Counted from the stretch's first letter, positions 1 through 8,241 are shown. The stretch: 64,000 bases of DNA from Candidatus Geothrix skivensis (GCA_016721195.1 JADKIO010000010.1:13501-77500), one strand, 5' to 3'. Made by a program: numbers and translations. The notes: generated by a model from the sequence alone, not told the origin.

Positions 1-260
1 GGACTGCTGAGCATCGCCTGGGCGGACTCATCGCCGATGGCTTCGGCGGGGTACCACGCACCCCCCGCTTTCGGCCCGGGGACCACCAGGAAGCTGAGCC
101 CCCGGATGTCTTTCAGGGGAAGGTGGGCACCGTCCCCGGCGTGGGCACCCGCTTCCTGGTGGGTCGCCTTGGCTTCCGACGGTGAGTGGGTCTTGCGCTC
201 ACAGGCCAGGGTGGCGACCAGCGCGATTGCCAAGAGGGAAAGTCGGATGGCGTGGTTCAT
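1..260 (-). CDS. RND efflux periplasmic adaptor lipoprotein (N-terminal part)
   Basis: Only the first 86 or so codons lie in the window; the gene runs off the left edge. The product begins with a short basic stretch and a hydrophobic helix ending in a lipobox-like ATLAC at residues 16-20, so it is probably a lipoprotein anchored in the periplasm. A charged His/Gly-rich linker follows, then a stretch (LKDIRGLSFLVVPGP) that could begin the first beta strand of a membrane-fusion adaptor. Its ATG overlaps the stop of the upstream TolC-type gene (ATGA), so the two are translationally coupled. Position after arsR, a small Cys-rich protein and tolC suggests the adaptor of a CusB/CzcB-type metal efflux system. 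Family assignment rests on context and the N-terminus only. Confidence 0.6.
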   Translation of the reverse strand, partial: MNHAIRLSLLAIALVATLACERKTHSPSEAKATHQEAGAHAGDGAHLPLKDIRGLSFLVVPGPKAGGAWYPAEAIGDESAQAMLSS

Positions 261-1432
261 GGGTTCACCTCGGCCGTGAGGGCCTGGAGTTCGGCGGTAA
301 GCAGGTGGGCGGCCTGGAGGCGGCGGTAGGACGCGGCCTGGGCCTCCAGGAGTTGGCGGCGGATGGGGAGGGCCTCTGAGGGCCGCTCCTTGCCTTCGCT
401 GAGGCGCAGGCTGATGGCCTTGAGGGACAGGTCGAAGCCTTTGAAGGGCAAAGGCGGGGTGGCGGCCTGAAGGCGGGTCAGCGCCGACTGGAAGCGGGCA
501 TCCAGTTCAAGCAGGGCCACCTCCAACTCACGCCTGGTGGCCTGGAGGGTGGCTTCGGTCTCTCGACGAAGGGCCTGGCCTTCACCGGGGCGGGAGAAGC
601 GGTAGGCCAACCCGACCTTGCCGATGCGTTCCTCGCCCTCCTTGGCGTAGCTACCCCGGAGGCTCCAGCGGCTGGTGGCCACGGCCTCCTGGTGCCGCAT
701 GGCCTGTTCCTCTAGATTCAGCCGACCCTGGAGGGCCCGGCGGAAAGCACTGGTCTCGAACTTGACCGCGAGCCCTTCGGCTTGGGGTGGCAGGGCTTCT
801 CCAGGATCGGCGAGTGGCGTGGCTATCCCCGGCACATCTGCCACCCCCCGAAGGGCCGCCCAGGCATGGAGCCGCTGTCGGCGGGCCTCGTCCAGATCAG
901 CCTGGGCACGGAGAACCTCGCCTTCCACCAGGCTGACCTGGAACCCCGGATCTGCCCCCGCTTCCAGCCGAGCCCTGGCGGCCTTGAGCCAGGATTCCAC
1001 CGTGGCGAGATCCGCCTCGCGGAGTTGCAGCAGCCGTTCGCTCAGCCAGGCATCCAGATAGGCTCGGCGGAGGTGAAAGCGGGCCTCAGTCCTGGCTGCC
1101 TCTCGCAGCGCAGGGTCTGCCAGACCAAGGGACTCCTCCAGGCGCCGCCGCGTGCCCGGGGCGAGGAACAGGGGCAGGTCAAGCTCTACTGACTGATCTG
1201 TTGTGGTGGGCGATATGGGGTTGGTCCGGGGACCGGCGGCGACACCCAGGGAGGGGCCCTCGCGGAGGAACCCCCGGGTGCCACTCAGCGCCCGATGCCG
1301 CTCGGCCAGCAGGGCCTCGGTTCGGTATTGTTCGGGACTCGTCCGGGCCAGCTTGAGGATGTCTTCGTAAGCGAGAGGCGGTGCCTGGGCCATGAGCAGG
1401 CAGGGCAGCGCCCCCAGGAAGAAAGTTCGCAT
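257..1432 (-). CDS. TolC-family outer-membrane efflux protein
   Basis: This is a 391-residue outer-membrane factor of the TolC/CusC/CzcC type, the exit duct of a tripartite efflux pump. A signal peptide (residues 1-16, ending in LLMAQA) is followed by long alpha-helical segments rich in Leu, Ala, Arg and Glu in two similar halves, as expected for a TolC hairpin protein. The start was placed at the ATG at 1432 because a GAGG ribosome-binding sequence sits about seven bases upstream and the signal peptide starts there; an upstream in-frame GTG at 1480 would add a non-signal-like extension. The stop overlaps the adaptor start. It is slightly shorter than typical TolC proteins, as is common for metal-efflux CzcC/CusC homologues. 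Confidence 0.85.
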   Translation of the reverse strand: MRTFFLGALPCLLMAQAPPLAYEDILKLARTSPEQYRTEALLAERHRALSGTRGFLREGPSLGVAAGPRTNPISPTTTDQSVELDLPLFLAPGTRRRLEESLGLADPALREAARTEARFHLRRAYLDAWLSERLLQLREADLATVESWLKAARARLEAGADPGFQVSLVEGEVLRAQADLDEARRQRLHAWAALRGVADVPGIATPLADPGEALPPQAEGLAVKFETSAFRRALQGRLNLEEQAMRHQEAVATSRWSLRGSYAKEGEERIGKVGLAYRFSRPGEGQALRRETEATLQATRRELEVALLELDARFQSALTRLQAATPPLPFKGFDLSLKAISLRLSEGKERPSEALPIRRQLLEAQAASYRRLQAAHLLTAELQALTAEVNP

Positions 1433-1504
1433 CGGAACCTCGGCGGAGAAGGTTGGACAGCGCGGCAGGGCGAGGCCCACCCGCGTGATCAGTCGCGAAG
1501 ACCT

Positions 1505-1774
1505 TCAAGCCCGGGGAGGGTCCTTCTCTGGTTCGATGTCCAGGGTGACGAGGTTCACCACCTGCTGGGCCTCGAAGCGTGGCCGGAGGAGTGGATCAGG
1601 GGATGGGGGAAGGATGGCTTCGGGCACGGGCACCGTGCCGCAGCCATCGGCACAAAGGATGTGGCAGATGGGGGCACAGTCATCCGTCACGCCTTCAGCG
1701 CACTGATCCACGCCGGTGGCGCCCAGGTAGACCGAGGCCAGGCAGAGGAGGAGGATCGCCACCCAGCGCCTCAT
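1505..1774 (-). CDS. small secreted Cys-rich protein of the metal-efflux operon
   Basis: An 89-residue protein with an N-terminal signal sequence (RRWVAILLLCLASVYLGA) and a compact cysteine cluster containing CAPICHILCADGC around residues 33-45, followed by a Pro-rich tail. It starts inside the arsR stop (ATGA overlap) and lies directly upstream of the TolC gene, so it belongs to the efflux operon. The cysteine/histidine cluster in a small exported protein suggests periplasmic metal binding or a redox role, but no characterised family was recognised. The function is inferred only from composition and position. Confidence 0.65.
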   Translation of the reverse strand: MRRWVAILLLCLASVYLGATGVDQCAEGVTDDCAPICHILCADGCGTVPVPEAILPPSPDPLLRPRFEAQQVVNLVTLDIEPEKDPPRA

Positions 1775-2151
1775 GAGGCGTTCACCTGGGCATGGTCGCG
1801 GGTCTCTTCCTTCAGGCAGAGGCCGTGGTGCATCATTCGGATGATACGGGGATCGACGATGGCGTAGTGGATGTGAGTCCCATGGCGCCGGGTGGACAGG
1901 ATGCCCAGATCCACCAGACGGCGTAGCTGGTTGGAGACGGCCTGGGGTTTCATGCCCACGGCCCCGGCCAGATCGCTCATGCAGGGGTCACCCAGGAGCA
2001 CCAGGGCGTGCAGCAGCCGCAAGCGCGTGTCCGACGCCAGCACCTCAAAGACCTGAGCCAGCTCCGAGGCCAACGCCACGCCCAGCAGCGGGCGCTCCGT
2101 GAGGGGCGCTCTGGGCGGGCAGGCGGGGAGCTTGAGGGGCGGTTTGGCCAT
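1771..2151 (-). CDS. ArsR/SmtB-family metalloregulator
   Basis: A 126-residue winged-helix repressor. The core runs from ELAQVFEVLASDTRLRLLHAL through the recognition helix (MKPQAVSNQLRRLVDLGIL) to the wing (TRRHGTHIHYAIVD), which is the standard ArsR fold. The C-terminal helix contains Asp, two adjacent His, a Cys and a further His, similar in placement to alpha5 metal sites of CzrA/NmtR-type sensors. No alpha3 CxC arsenic site is seen. The start was set at MAKPPLK (2151); longer in-frame extensions read into the tRNA-derived repeats upstream and are unlikely. It is first in the efflux operon and probably represses it until metal binds. The inducer (Zn, Cd, Co, Ni or Cu/Ag) cannot be read from sequence. 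Confidence 0.85.
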   Translation of the reverse strand: MAKPPLKLPACPPRAPLTERPLLGVALASELAQVFEVLASDTRLRLLHALVLLGDPCMSDLAGAVGMKPQAVSNQLRRLVDLGILSTRRHGTHIHYAIVDPRIIRMMHHGLCLKEETRDHAQVNAS

Positions 2152-2267
2152 CGAATGGATATTACACGGAACGATGTAGTGTTGGATCGGGTGGACCGGT
2201 CCTTGTGACTTGAACCGCACAGGCTGCTTCATCCCCGCAGGTCGGATCTGCAACACCTTGGGGTCGC

Positions 2268-2362
2268 GACTGTCGTGGGTTCGAGTCTGGGGCATCCCAA
2301 CTGAAAAAGCCCCCGTTGGGGGTCTTTTCAATTGGGGCGGCTGATGGGACTCGAACCCACCC
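2268..2362. repeat. first copy of tRNA-tail/terminator unit
   Basis: This unit is repeated 160 bp further on. It contains a plus-strand T-arm-like sequence (GTGGGTTCGAGTC), a hairpin with A and T flanks (2304-2328), and on the minus strand a 30-base match to the 3' end of the adjacent tRNA-His gene (2331-2360). The two arms are inverted repeats of each other. There is no anticodon arm attached, so this copy is a tRNA fragment rather than a gene. Confidence 0.75.
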
Positions 2363-2427
2363 CCTTACCGCCTGCGGCGTCCGGCGGCCCTGCTCCCGAC
2401 AGCCCACTGGGCTGTCTCCGCAAGTCC

Positions 2428-2522
2428 ACTGTCGTGGGCTTGAGTCCAACACATCCCAATTCAAAAAGCCCCCCAGAGGGGGCTTCATGAATTGGGGCGG
2501 CTGATGGGACTCGAACCCACGA
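2428..2522. repeat. second copy of tRNA-tail/terminator unit
   Basis: The second copy of the unit at 2268-2362, with the same order: a degenerate plus-strand T-arm (GTGGGCTTGAGTCC), a hairpin, and the minus-strand T-arm and 3' end of tRNA-His. Here the minus-strand half is part of the intact tRNA gene and its terminator. The hairpin sequence differs from copy one while the tRNA-derived part is identical, as expected if selection or gene conversion acts on the tRNA end. Confidence 0.75.
2462..2487 (-). terminator. intrinsic terminator of tRNA-His
   Basis: On the minus strand, AAGCCCCC and GGGGGCTT form an eight-base-pair stem with a four-base loop, followed by a T-run. It begins about six bases after the encoded CCA of tRNA-His. 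Confidence 0.8.
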
Positions 2523-2570
2523 CACCTGGAATCACAATCCAGTACTCTAACCAACTGAGCTACAGCCGCC
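2493..2570 (-). tRNA. tRNA-His (GTG anticodon)
   Basis: Read on the minus strand, this folds as a full cloverleaf. The acceptor is GCGGCTG paired with CAGCCGC, the D-arm is GCTC, and the anticodon stem CTGGA/TCCAG encloses TTGTGAT with anticodon GTG. The T-arm is GTGGG-TTCGAGT-CCCAT. An extra G lies at position -1 opposite C73, the identity element of bacterial tRNA-His, and CCA is encoded. The 3' end is duplicated at 2331-2360. Confidence 0.95.
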
Positions 2571-2677
2571 GTCGGACCATTCAGATTATCCTGGGCGGCC
2601 AGGGAAGGCCAGCGGGAACCTTCCGGGGACTGCGGTCATCGAAGACATGCCGGACAGCCGGTCGAGTGAGGGGATCC

Positions 2678-4186
2678 ATGAATCGTCAGGTCAAGCAGGT
2701 TCTGGGGTTGTCGGTCTTCGCGGCCGGGTGCATGGCCCTGGGGATGGGGCTCAGCCACGGGTGGCAGGTGGCAGCCCAGGAGGAGAAGCCCGTGGTGGTG
2801 GACGCCAAGGGCCTGGACCGGCTGCCGCCCATCACCGAAGTGGCCGAGAAGCTCAATCCCACCGTGGTGTCGATTACGAACACCAGCTTCGTGAAGAACC
2901 GCCGGGGGGGCTTCGAGCATCCCCAGGTGGGCGGTCAGGACTTCTTCGACTTCTTCTTCGGCCCCGGCGGGCCCCAGCAGCGCCGGACACCCCGGGGCGG
3001 AGAGGATGAGCAGCGAGCTGTCTCCGGTGGCTCAGGCGTGATCATCTCCCCCAGCGGCGAGATCCTCACGAACTACCACGTGATCGCCAGCATGGGGGGT
3101 GGTGACAACGCCCTGGAAGTCAAAACGAGTGATGGGAAGAGCTACAAGGCGACCGTGCTGGGGAAGGACAAGGAACTCGATATCGCGCTCATCAAGATTG
3201 ATGCGGCCCACATGCCCCACGCCAAGCTGGGCGATTCGGATTCCCTGCGCATCGGCGAGTGGGTGGTGGCCATCGGCAACCCCCTTGGCCTGGAGCACAC
3301 GGTCACCCAGGGCATCATCAGCGCCAAGGGGCGCAAGCTCGATACGGGCGTCAGCTCCTTCCTCCAGACGGACGCTGCCATCAACCGGGGCAACTCCGGC
3401 GGGCCGCTGCTGAACCTGCGGGGCGAGGTGGTGGGCATCAATACCGCCATCAACCCCGCCGGGCAGAACATCGGCTTCGCGGTGCCCATCAGCCAGGTGA
3501 ACCGCATCCTCAAGGACCTCCGCAGCGGCAAGCCCGTGAGTCGGGGCTACCTGGGCATCGGCCCCGCGGAGTTGGACCAGGCCTACCAGGATGCCCTGGG
3601 CGTCAAGGCGGGCGTGGTGGTCAGCACCGTTGAGAAGGGCCAGGCCGCGGACAAGGCCGGCGTGCAGCGTCTGGACGTCATCACGGCCCTGGATGGACAG
3701 CCCGTGAAGAGCCCCGACGAGGTGGTGGCCGTGGTATCCAGCCGGCGGGCCGGGGACACCCTCAAGCTGACCATCTTCCGGGATGGCAAGACCCTCAACC
3801 TCACCGCCACGCTGGGGGATCGCAAGGACCTGGAGGCCCAGCGCCGCCGGGAGGCGGGCGAAGAGCCCGAGGAGGAACCCGCCAAGAAGCCGCAAGGCGA
3901 CCAGAAGAGTCTCAACCTGGAAAAGACCTACGGCTTCACCGTGGAGCCCATGGATGCCAAGAACCGGCTCAAGGGCGTGGTGGTGACCGCGGTGGATCCC
4001 CGTTCTCCCGCCGCTGAGCGGGGACTCGCCCCGGGCATGGTCATCACGGAGGTGGGCCGCCAGCCCGTCAACAACCTGACCGAGTTCAGCGCCCAGGTGA
4101 AGAAGGCCGGAGGCCGCACCCTGCTGCTCTACATCCAGTCCCCCAACGGCAGCCAGAAGATCACCATGCCGGTCCCGCCCCGTTAA
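2678..4186 (+). CDS. degP: HtrA/DegP-type periplasmic serine protease
   Basis: A 502-residue protein-quality-control protease of the S1C family. An N-terminal signal sequence or anchor (residues 1-35) leads into a trypsin-like domain with the triad His134 (in ILTNYHVI), Asp168 (in ELDIALIKID) and Ser240 (in RGNSGGPLLN). Two PDZ domains follow, separated by a charged Glu/Arg/Lys linker, the usual DegP/MucD layout. The start was placed at 2678 because GAGGGG lies just upstream and a signal sequence follows; the longer reading frame covers the tRNA-His gene. It is expected to degrade misfolded envelope proteins. No dedicated regulator is visible next to it. Confidence 0.95.
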   Translation: MNRQVKQVLGLSVFAAGCMALGMGLSHGWQVAAQEEKPVVVDAKGLDRLPPITEVAEKLNPTVVSITNTSFVKNRRGGFEHPQVGGQDFFDFFFGPGGPQQRRTPRGGEDEQRAVSGGSGVIISPSGEILTNYHVIASMGGGDNALEVKTSDGKSYKATVLGKDKELDIALIKIDAAHMPHAKLGDSDSLRIGEWVVAIGNPLGLEHTVTQGIISAKGRKLDTGVSSFLQTDAAINRGNSGGPLLNLRGEVVGINTAINPAGQNIGFAVPISQVNRILKDLRSGKPVSRGYLGIGPAELDQAYQDALGVKAGVVVSTVEKGQAADKAGVQRLDVITALDGQPVKSPDEVVAVVSSRRAGDTLKLTIFRDGKTLNLTATLGDRKDLEAQRRREAGEEPEEEPAKKPQGDQKSLNLEKTYGFTVEPMDAKNRLKGVVVTAVDPRSPAAERGLAPGMVITEVGRQPVNNLTEFSAQVKKAGGRTLLLYIQSPNGSQKITMPVPPR

Positions 4187-4216
4187 AGGTCGCCCCCAGA
4201 ACAAGCCGATACACAT

Positions 4217-4248
4217 GGAGGGAGCCCCGGTTACCCGGAGTTCCCTCC
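4217..4248 (+). terminator. possible hairpin after the HtrA gene
   Basis: GGAGGGA and TCCCTCC pair around an inner CCGG/CCGG stem, 30 bases after the protease stop. There is no T-run, so factor-independent termination is uncertain. Confidence 0.35.
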
Positions 4249-4338
4249 CTACCGTTCAGCGGCGAAACATGCGCAGCCATTCCAATTAGCCGCTCAGGCT
4301 CCTAGACTCGAAGGTTCAACCTAGGCTAAGGATCAACC

Positions 4339-6093
4339 ATGGGCCAACGCCTCCTCCTCGTGGACAGCGACCGGAGCTTCCTCAAGGAGCACCGGGTCAG
4401 TCTCGAAGCGGCCTTCGATCTCGAGGTGGTGGGCTCGCCGGAAGGCGTGATTGCCAGACTGGAGACCGGTGCTTTCGCCGCGGTGTTCATTTGTGTGGAA
4501 GTAGCTGACAATAAGGGCTATGCTCTCTGTTCGTCGATCCGGAAGAGCCCCAGGCTGGACGGCGTGAAGATCGTGCTCATCAGCGCCAAGGCCACCGAGG
4601 AAGAGTACCGGCGCCACAAGAGCCTGAAGGGCAAGGCCGATCTCTACCTCCACAAGCCCATCGCCCCCAGCGCCCTGGTGGCTGAGCTCACGCCCCTGGT
4701 GCCCGTGCGGGCCCTGGATCCCGACAATCCCCTGGGTGAGCTGGTGGATACGGAACTGGGGGATGACTGGCTGGACAACCTCAAGGGCGCCCTGGACGGC
4801 CCCGCCGAGGGGGGGGGCCTCACCGCTTCCCAGATGTTCGGGACACTCCCACCCTCGCCCGTCCAGACCACCAACCTGGATGCCAAGGTGGACCCGAATG
4901 CCGACGTGCCCCACGATTCCCGGCACGTGCGCCTCCTGGAGGACCAGGTCGCGGCCTTGCATGAGGAATTGCGGGCCCGGGACCTGAGCCTGGCGGCGGC
5001 GGAACAGCGGGTCCAGGCGGCCCAGGCGGAGGCCCTGCAGATCCAGCGGCAGATGAACTCCGTGACCCTGAACCTGGATGAGCTGGAGCGGAGCAACCGG
5101 GAATCGGAAACCCTCAAGACCCGGCTCGCCGAAACCGAAGCTGCCCTCCGGGTCCTGGAGGAGACCCGTGGCCGGGATGGCGAAACGGCCGAGTCCCTCA
5201 AGGCCCAGCTGAAGGAGGCCCTTACCGAGCGGACGGACCTCATCCAGCAGGTGGAGACCCTGAACCAGCAGGTGGGTGACAAGGCCCAGCGGGCCATTGA
5301 GCTTCTCAAGGAGCGGGACCGGCTCATGCACGAGCTGATGGACCTGGAGCCCTACAAGGCCAAGGCACAGGACCTGGAGGGTGCCCTGGCGGCGAAAACG
5401 GAAGCCCTGGCCGCCAAGCAGGAGGAGCTGGAGACCGTGCTCGTGGGGAAGCTGGAGTCCCTGGCCATCAAGCAGCAGGAACTGGAAGACTCCCAGCGGG
5501 CCCAGGCCCAGCTCGACGCCACCCTGGAAAGCCTGGTGGTGCAGCACTCGAGCCTGGAAGGCGTCCACCAGGCCGCCCTCCTGGAGGTGGCCGGCTTCAA
5601 GGAGAAGGCCCATACCTTCCAGCTGGAGATCGCGGGCCTGGAAGCCACCATGCGTGGCCAGGGCCGGGATCTGGCGGAGCTGGGTGTCCAGCTGCGCCAG
5701 CGCGAAGGCGAGCTGGAAGCCTGCCAGACCCAGATCCTTGAGCGGGACCAGCAGCTGCTGGCCAGGCAGGAGGTCCTCCAGCAGGTCGAGGAAGAGATCG
5801 CCAAACTCCAGACTCAGCTCAGTGCCGCCCAGAACGACCTGGAAGAGGCCAAGATCCAGCATGAGGACGAGCGGCTCGAGCTGATGAACGGCCTGGATCA
5901 GAAGGATGGGGAGATCAACCGCCTGAACCGGGTCCTGGCGGAGCACCAGGAAGCCCACGGCCTGCTGGAACGGGAGAAGCAGGCCGTCCACGGCCAGCTC
6001 TCCGAGCACCGGGACCGGCTGCAGAACCTCGACGGTCTCCTGCAGGAGATCCAGGACAAGCTGCGCCGTGGTTCGGATCTCGCGAGAGGATAG
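4339..6093 (+). CDS. pseudo-receiver/coiled-coil protein (FrzS/AglZ-like)
   Basis: A 584-residue cytoplasmic protein. Residues 1 to about 120 have the receiver (CheY-like) pattern, from LLLVDSD to the conserved Lys in LHKP. The phospho-acceptor position is Cys52 (AAVFICVEV, eight residues before the conserved Gly60), and one of the two acidic residues at the start is Ser10. It is therefore unlikely to be phosphorylated. A Pro/Asp-rich linker (about 125-190) precedes nearly 400 residues of continuous heptad-like Gln/Glu/Leu/Ala coiled coil. This layout matches the Myxococcus gliding/polarity proteins FrzS and AglZ in kind, though those differ in length. A scaffold role at a pole or motility complex is inference. 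The next gene starts six bases after its stop. Confidence 0.75.
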   Translation: MGQRLLLVDSDRSFLKEHRVSLEAAFDLEVVGSPEGVIARLETGAFAAVFICVEVADNKGYALCSSIRKSPRLDGVKIVLISAKATEEEYRRHKSLKGKADLYLHKPIAPSALVAELTPLVPVRALDPDNPLGELVDTELGDDWLDNLKGALDGPAEGGGLTASQMFGTLPPSPVQTTNLDAKVDPNADVPHDSRHVRLLEDQVAALHEELRARDLSLAAAEQRVQAAQAEALQIQRQMNSVTLNLDELERSNRESETLKTRLAETEAALRVLEETRGRDGETAESLKAQLKEALTERTDLIQQVETLNQQVGDKAQRAIELLKERDRLMHELMDLEPYKAKAQDLEGALAAKTEALAAKQEELETVLVGKLESLAIKQQELEDSQRAQAQLDATLESLVVQHSSLEGVHQAALLEVAGFKEKAHTFQLEIAGLEATMRGQGRDLAELGVQLRQREGELEACQTQILERDQQLLARQEVLQQVEEEIAKLQTQLSAAQNDLEEAKIQHEDERLELMNGLDQKDGEINRLNRVLAEHQEAHGLLEREKQAVHGQLSEHRDRLQNLDGLLQEIQDKLRRGSDLARG

Positions 6094-6098
6094 CTGCT

Positions 6099-7418
6099 GT
6101 GACCCTTGCCGCGGCCCTCATCTGCGCCGCCCTCATCTTCATCAGCGCCTTCTTCGTCATGGCCGAGTTCGCGGCGGTGAGGGTCCGGGAGACGCAGCTG
6201 GAGGCCCTGGTGGAGGAGGATCCCCGCGCCCGCCGCGCCCTCGAGATCCATCGCGGACTGTCCTATCACCTCTCGGCCATCCAGGCGGGGATCGTGCTCT
6301 GCGCCCTGGCCCTGGGCGCCGTGGGCGAAGAACTGTTCAGCCACGCCTTCCGGGGCTTCTTCGGCCACCTGCCCTGGCCCGCCCTGGTGCTGCCCCTGAG
6401 CACGGGCCTGGCCCTGCTGGTGATGACCACCCTGCACGTGGTGCTGGCGGAGCTGGTGCCCCGGAGCCTGGCCATCCGCTCCGCCCTGATCTGGTCCCTT
6501 CGCACGGCCACCCCGCTGCTGGCCTGGTCCCGTCTGGTGCGGCCCCTCACCTGGGGCCTCACCCAGCTGAGCCATCTGGTGCTGAGGCTCTTCGGAGTGC
6601 ATCCGGAGGCGGACGCGGAGGATATGCTGCCTTCGGAAGCGGAGTTCCGCCGGATGCTGGAGCGGAGCCAGGCCCAGGGCCACCTGGATCTGGACCGGAA
6701 GGAGCTCATCGAGAACCTCTTCGACTTCAGCCGCCGCATGGTGAAGGAGATCGCCGTGCCCCGGGCCCAGGTGGTCTGCTTCGACCTCACCCGCAGCCTC
6801 GGGGAGAACCTGCAGCTGGCCCGCACCACCCCCCACACCCGCATTCCCCTGGTGGAGGGCGACCTCGACCGGGTGGTGGGGGTCATCCACATCAAGGAGC
6901 TGCTCTGGGCCATGCAGGACCAGGATGGCGCCGTGGACCTGCGGGAGCTGGCCCGGCCCGCCTTCTTCGTGCCGGAGATGAAGCCCATCCAGGGACTCCT
7001 GCTGGAGTTCCAGCAGCGCAAGCAGCACCTGGCCCTGGTGGTGAATGAGCATGGCGGGGTGGACGGCCTCGTGACCCTGGAGGACGTGCTGGAGGAGCTG
7101 GTGGGCGAGATCCAGGACGAGTTCGACCGGGAGGCCATCCAGCTGCGGAAGACCCGTGGCGGCGCCTGGCTGGCCCAGGGTGGCGTCATGCTCGAGCAGC
7201 TGGTGGATCACCTGGCCCTGAACCTGGAGACCGAGGCCGGCTCCGTGAGCCTGGGCGGCTTCTTCCAGGAGCGGCTGGGAAGGGTGCTGCGCCCCGGGGA
7301 CGAGCTGCGCCTCCAGGGCTGGCGCATCCGGGTGCTGTCCATGCGCGGTCTGGCTCCGGGACAGTTCCTGCTGAAGCCCCTGCCGCCCCCGGCGGAACAG
7401 GACGAGGTCCGTGGCTGA
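6099..7418 (+). CDS. CorC/HlyC (CNNM-type) membrane protein with CBS domains
   Basis: A 439-residue integral membrane protein. The first 150 residues form a DUF21/CNNM transmembrane region with hydrophobic segments near 1-22, 58-80, 98-120 and 128-150. A pair of CBS domains follows (about 205-330; VVGVIHIKELL, GGVDGLVTLEDVLEELVGEI), then a C-terminal CorC_HlyC domain with the usual final beta strands. Family members are linked to magnesium or cobalt efflux and, in older annotation, to haemolysin. The start is GTG at 6099, after AGAGGA. It overlaps the following uridylyltransferase gene by eight bases, so the two are probably one operon. Confidence 0.85.
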   Translation: MTLAAALICAALIFISAFFVMAEFAAVRVRETQLEALVEEDPRARRALEIHRGLSYHLSAIQAGIVLCALALGAVGEELFSHAFRGFFGHLPWPALVLPLSTGLALLVMTTLHVVLAELVPRSLAIRSALIWSLRTATPLLAWSRLVRPLTWGLTQLSHLVLRLFGVHPEADAEDMLPSEAEFRRMLERSQAQGHLDLDRKELIENLFDFSRRMVKEIAVPRAQVVCFDLTRSLGENLQLARTTPHTRIPLVEGDLDRVVGVIHIKELLWAMQDQDGAVDLRELARPAFFVPEMKPIQGLLLEFQQRKQHLALVVNEHGGVDGLVTLEDVLEELVGEIQDEFDREAIQLRKTRGGAWLAQGGVMLEQLVDHLALNLETEAGSVSLGGFFQERLGRVLRPGDELRLQGWRIRVLSMRGLAPGQFLLKPLPPPAEQDEVRG

Positions 7419-8241
7419 GCCCCTGGAGGGCTTTCTGCTGGCCGCGGGCCTGGGCTTGCGCATGGGTCCCCTGAGCCAGTGCCTGCCCAAGCCCGCCTGG
7501 ACGCTCCAGGGGCGCCCCCTCCTGCTGTGGGGGGCCGATGCCCTGCGGGCCCACGGGGTCCGGCGGATCGGCTGCAACGCCCACCTGTTGCCGGAGCGCC
7601 TGCGGACCGTGGCCGGGGGGCTGGAGGTCTTCGAGGAGCCCAAGCTGCTGGGCAGTGCCGGGGGCCTGCGACCTGCCCGGGGCCACGTGGCCTCCGAGCT
7701 GCTCACCTGGAATGCGGACGTCTGGGCCGAGGCCGTACCCTTTGATCGATTGCGAAGCCGTCATCGGGAGGTACGCCCCACCCTCAGCTGGCTGCTCATC
7801 CCTCATCCCGGTGGCCCCTGGAATCCCGTGTGGATGGACGAGCAGGACCGCGTCCTTCCGAAGGACGTCGTCGGCCCCCGGGGGCCCTACCACTTCACCG
7901 GCGCCGCCGCCTGGTCCCCCGAGGCCCTGGCCCTGCTGCCGGAGGGCCCCAGCGAGGTGAACGACCTGCGGCCTCGGCTGCCTTTCCACCTGGGCGTGGT
8001 CGTCGAGCCCTTCGCCTGGCGGGAGGTGGGCACCGCCGAGGCCCTCATCCGGGCCGCCGCCGACCTGGCGCCGGGGCAGGAGGGTCGGCTGCCCGGCTGC
8101 TACGTCCATCCCACCGCCCGGCCCTCCGGTCGCCTCAGCCGCTGCATCCTGGGTCCCGGTGCCGCACCCCCGACTGCCGTCACCGATGCCGATGCGCTGT
8201 GGTTCGAGGAGCGTGGCAATCAAGTAAGACTGGCGCTTTAG
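7411..8241 (+). CDS. murU: MurU-like N-acetylmuramate-1-phosphate uridylyltransferase
   Basis: A 276-residue sugar-phosphate nucleotidyltransferase. The N-terminal signature FLLAAGLGLRMGPLSQCLPK fits the LAAGxGxRMxPL..PKP nucleotide-binding loop, and WNADVW supplies the metal-binding Asp. The start is a GTG inside the end of the preceding gene. The next plus-strand gene is an AmgK-type sugar kinase, and the AmgK-MurU pair forms the cell-wall recycling shortcut from MurNAc to UDP-MurNAc described in Pseudomonas. That pairing is the main reason for the specific call; alone it could be another hexose-1-phosphate nucleotidyltransferase. The C-terminal 50 residues are longer than in Pseudomonas MurU. 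A hairpin (CCACAGA/TCTGTGG, 8249-8280) separates it from the kinase. Confidence 0.75.
   Translation: MAEPLEGFLLAAGLGLRMGPLSQCLPKPAWTLQGRPLLLWGADALRAHGVRRIGCNAHLLPERLRTVAGGLEVFEEPKLLGSAGGLRPARGHVASELLTWNADVWAEAVPFDRLRSRHREVRPTLSWLLIPHPGGPWNPVWMDEQDRVLPKDVVGPRGPYHFTGAAAWSPEALALLPEGPSEVNDLRPRLPFHLGVVVEPFAWREVGTAEALIRAAADLAPGQEGRLPGCYVHPTARPSGRLSRCILGPGAAPPTAVTDADALWFEERGNQVRLAL

Noticed and set aside
2160..2200. ArsR operator palindrome
   Set aside because: Only a weak ACAC/GTGT inverted repeat was found, too little to call a site.
2152..2331. N-terminal extension of the ArsR regulator
   Set aside because: The extension reads into the tRNA-tail repeat and adds no part of the ArsR fold.
2316..2504. 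Short frames through the tRNA repeats
   Set aside because: They are translations of tRNA T-arm and terminator sequence, a common annotation artefact.
2492..2677. Upstream extension of the HtrA gene
   Set aside because: It would run through the tRNA-His gene; the internal ATG with GAGGGG and signal sequence is better.
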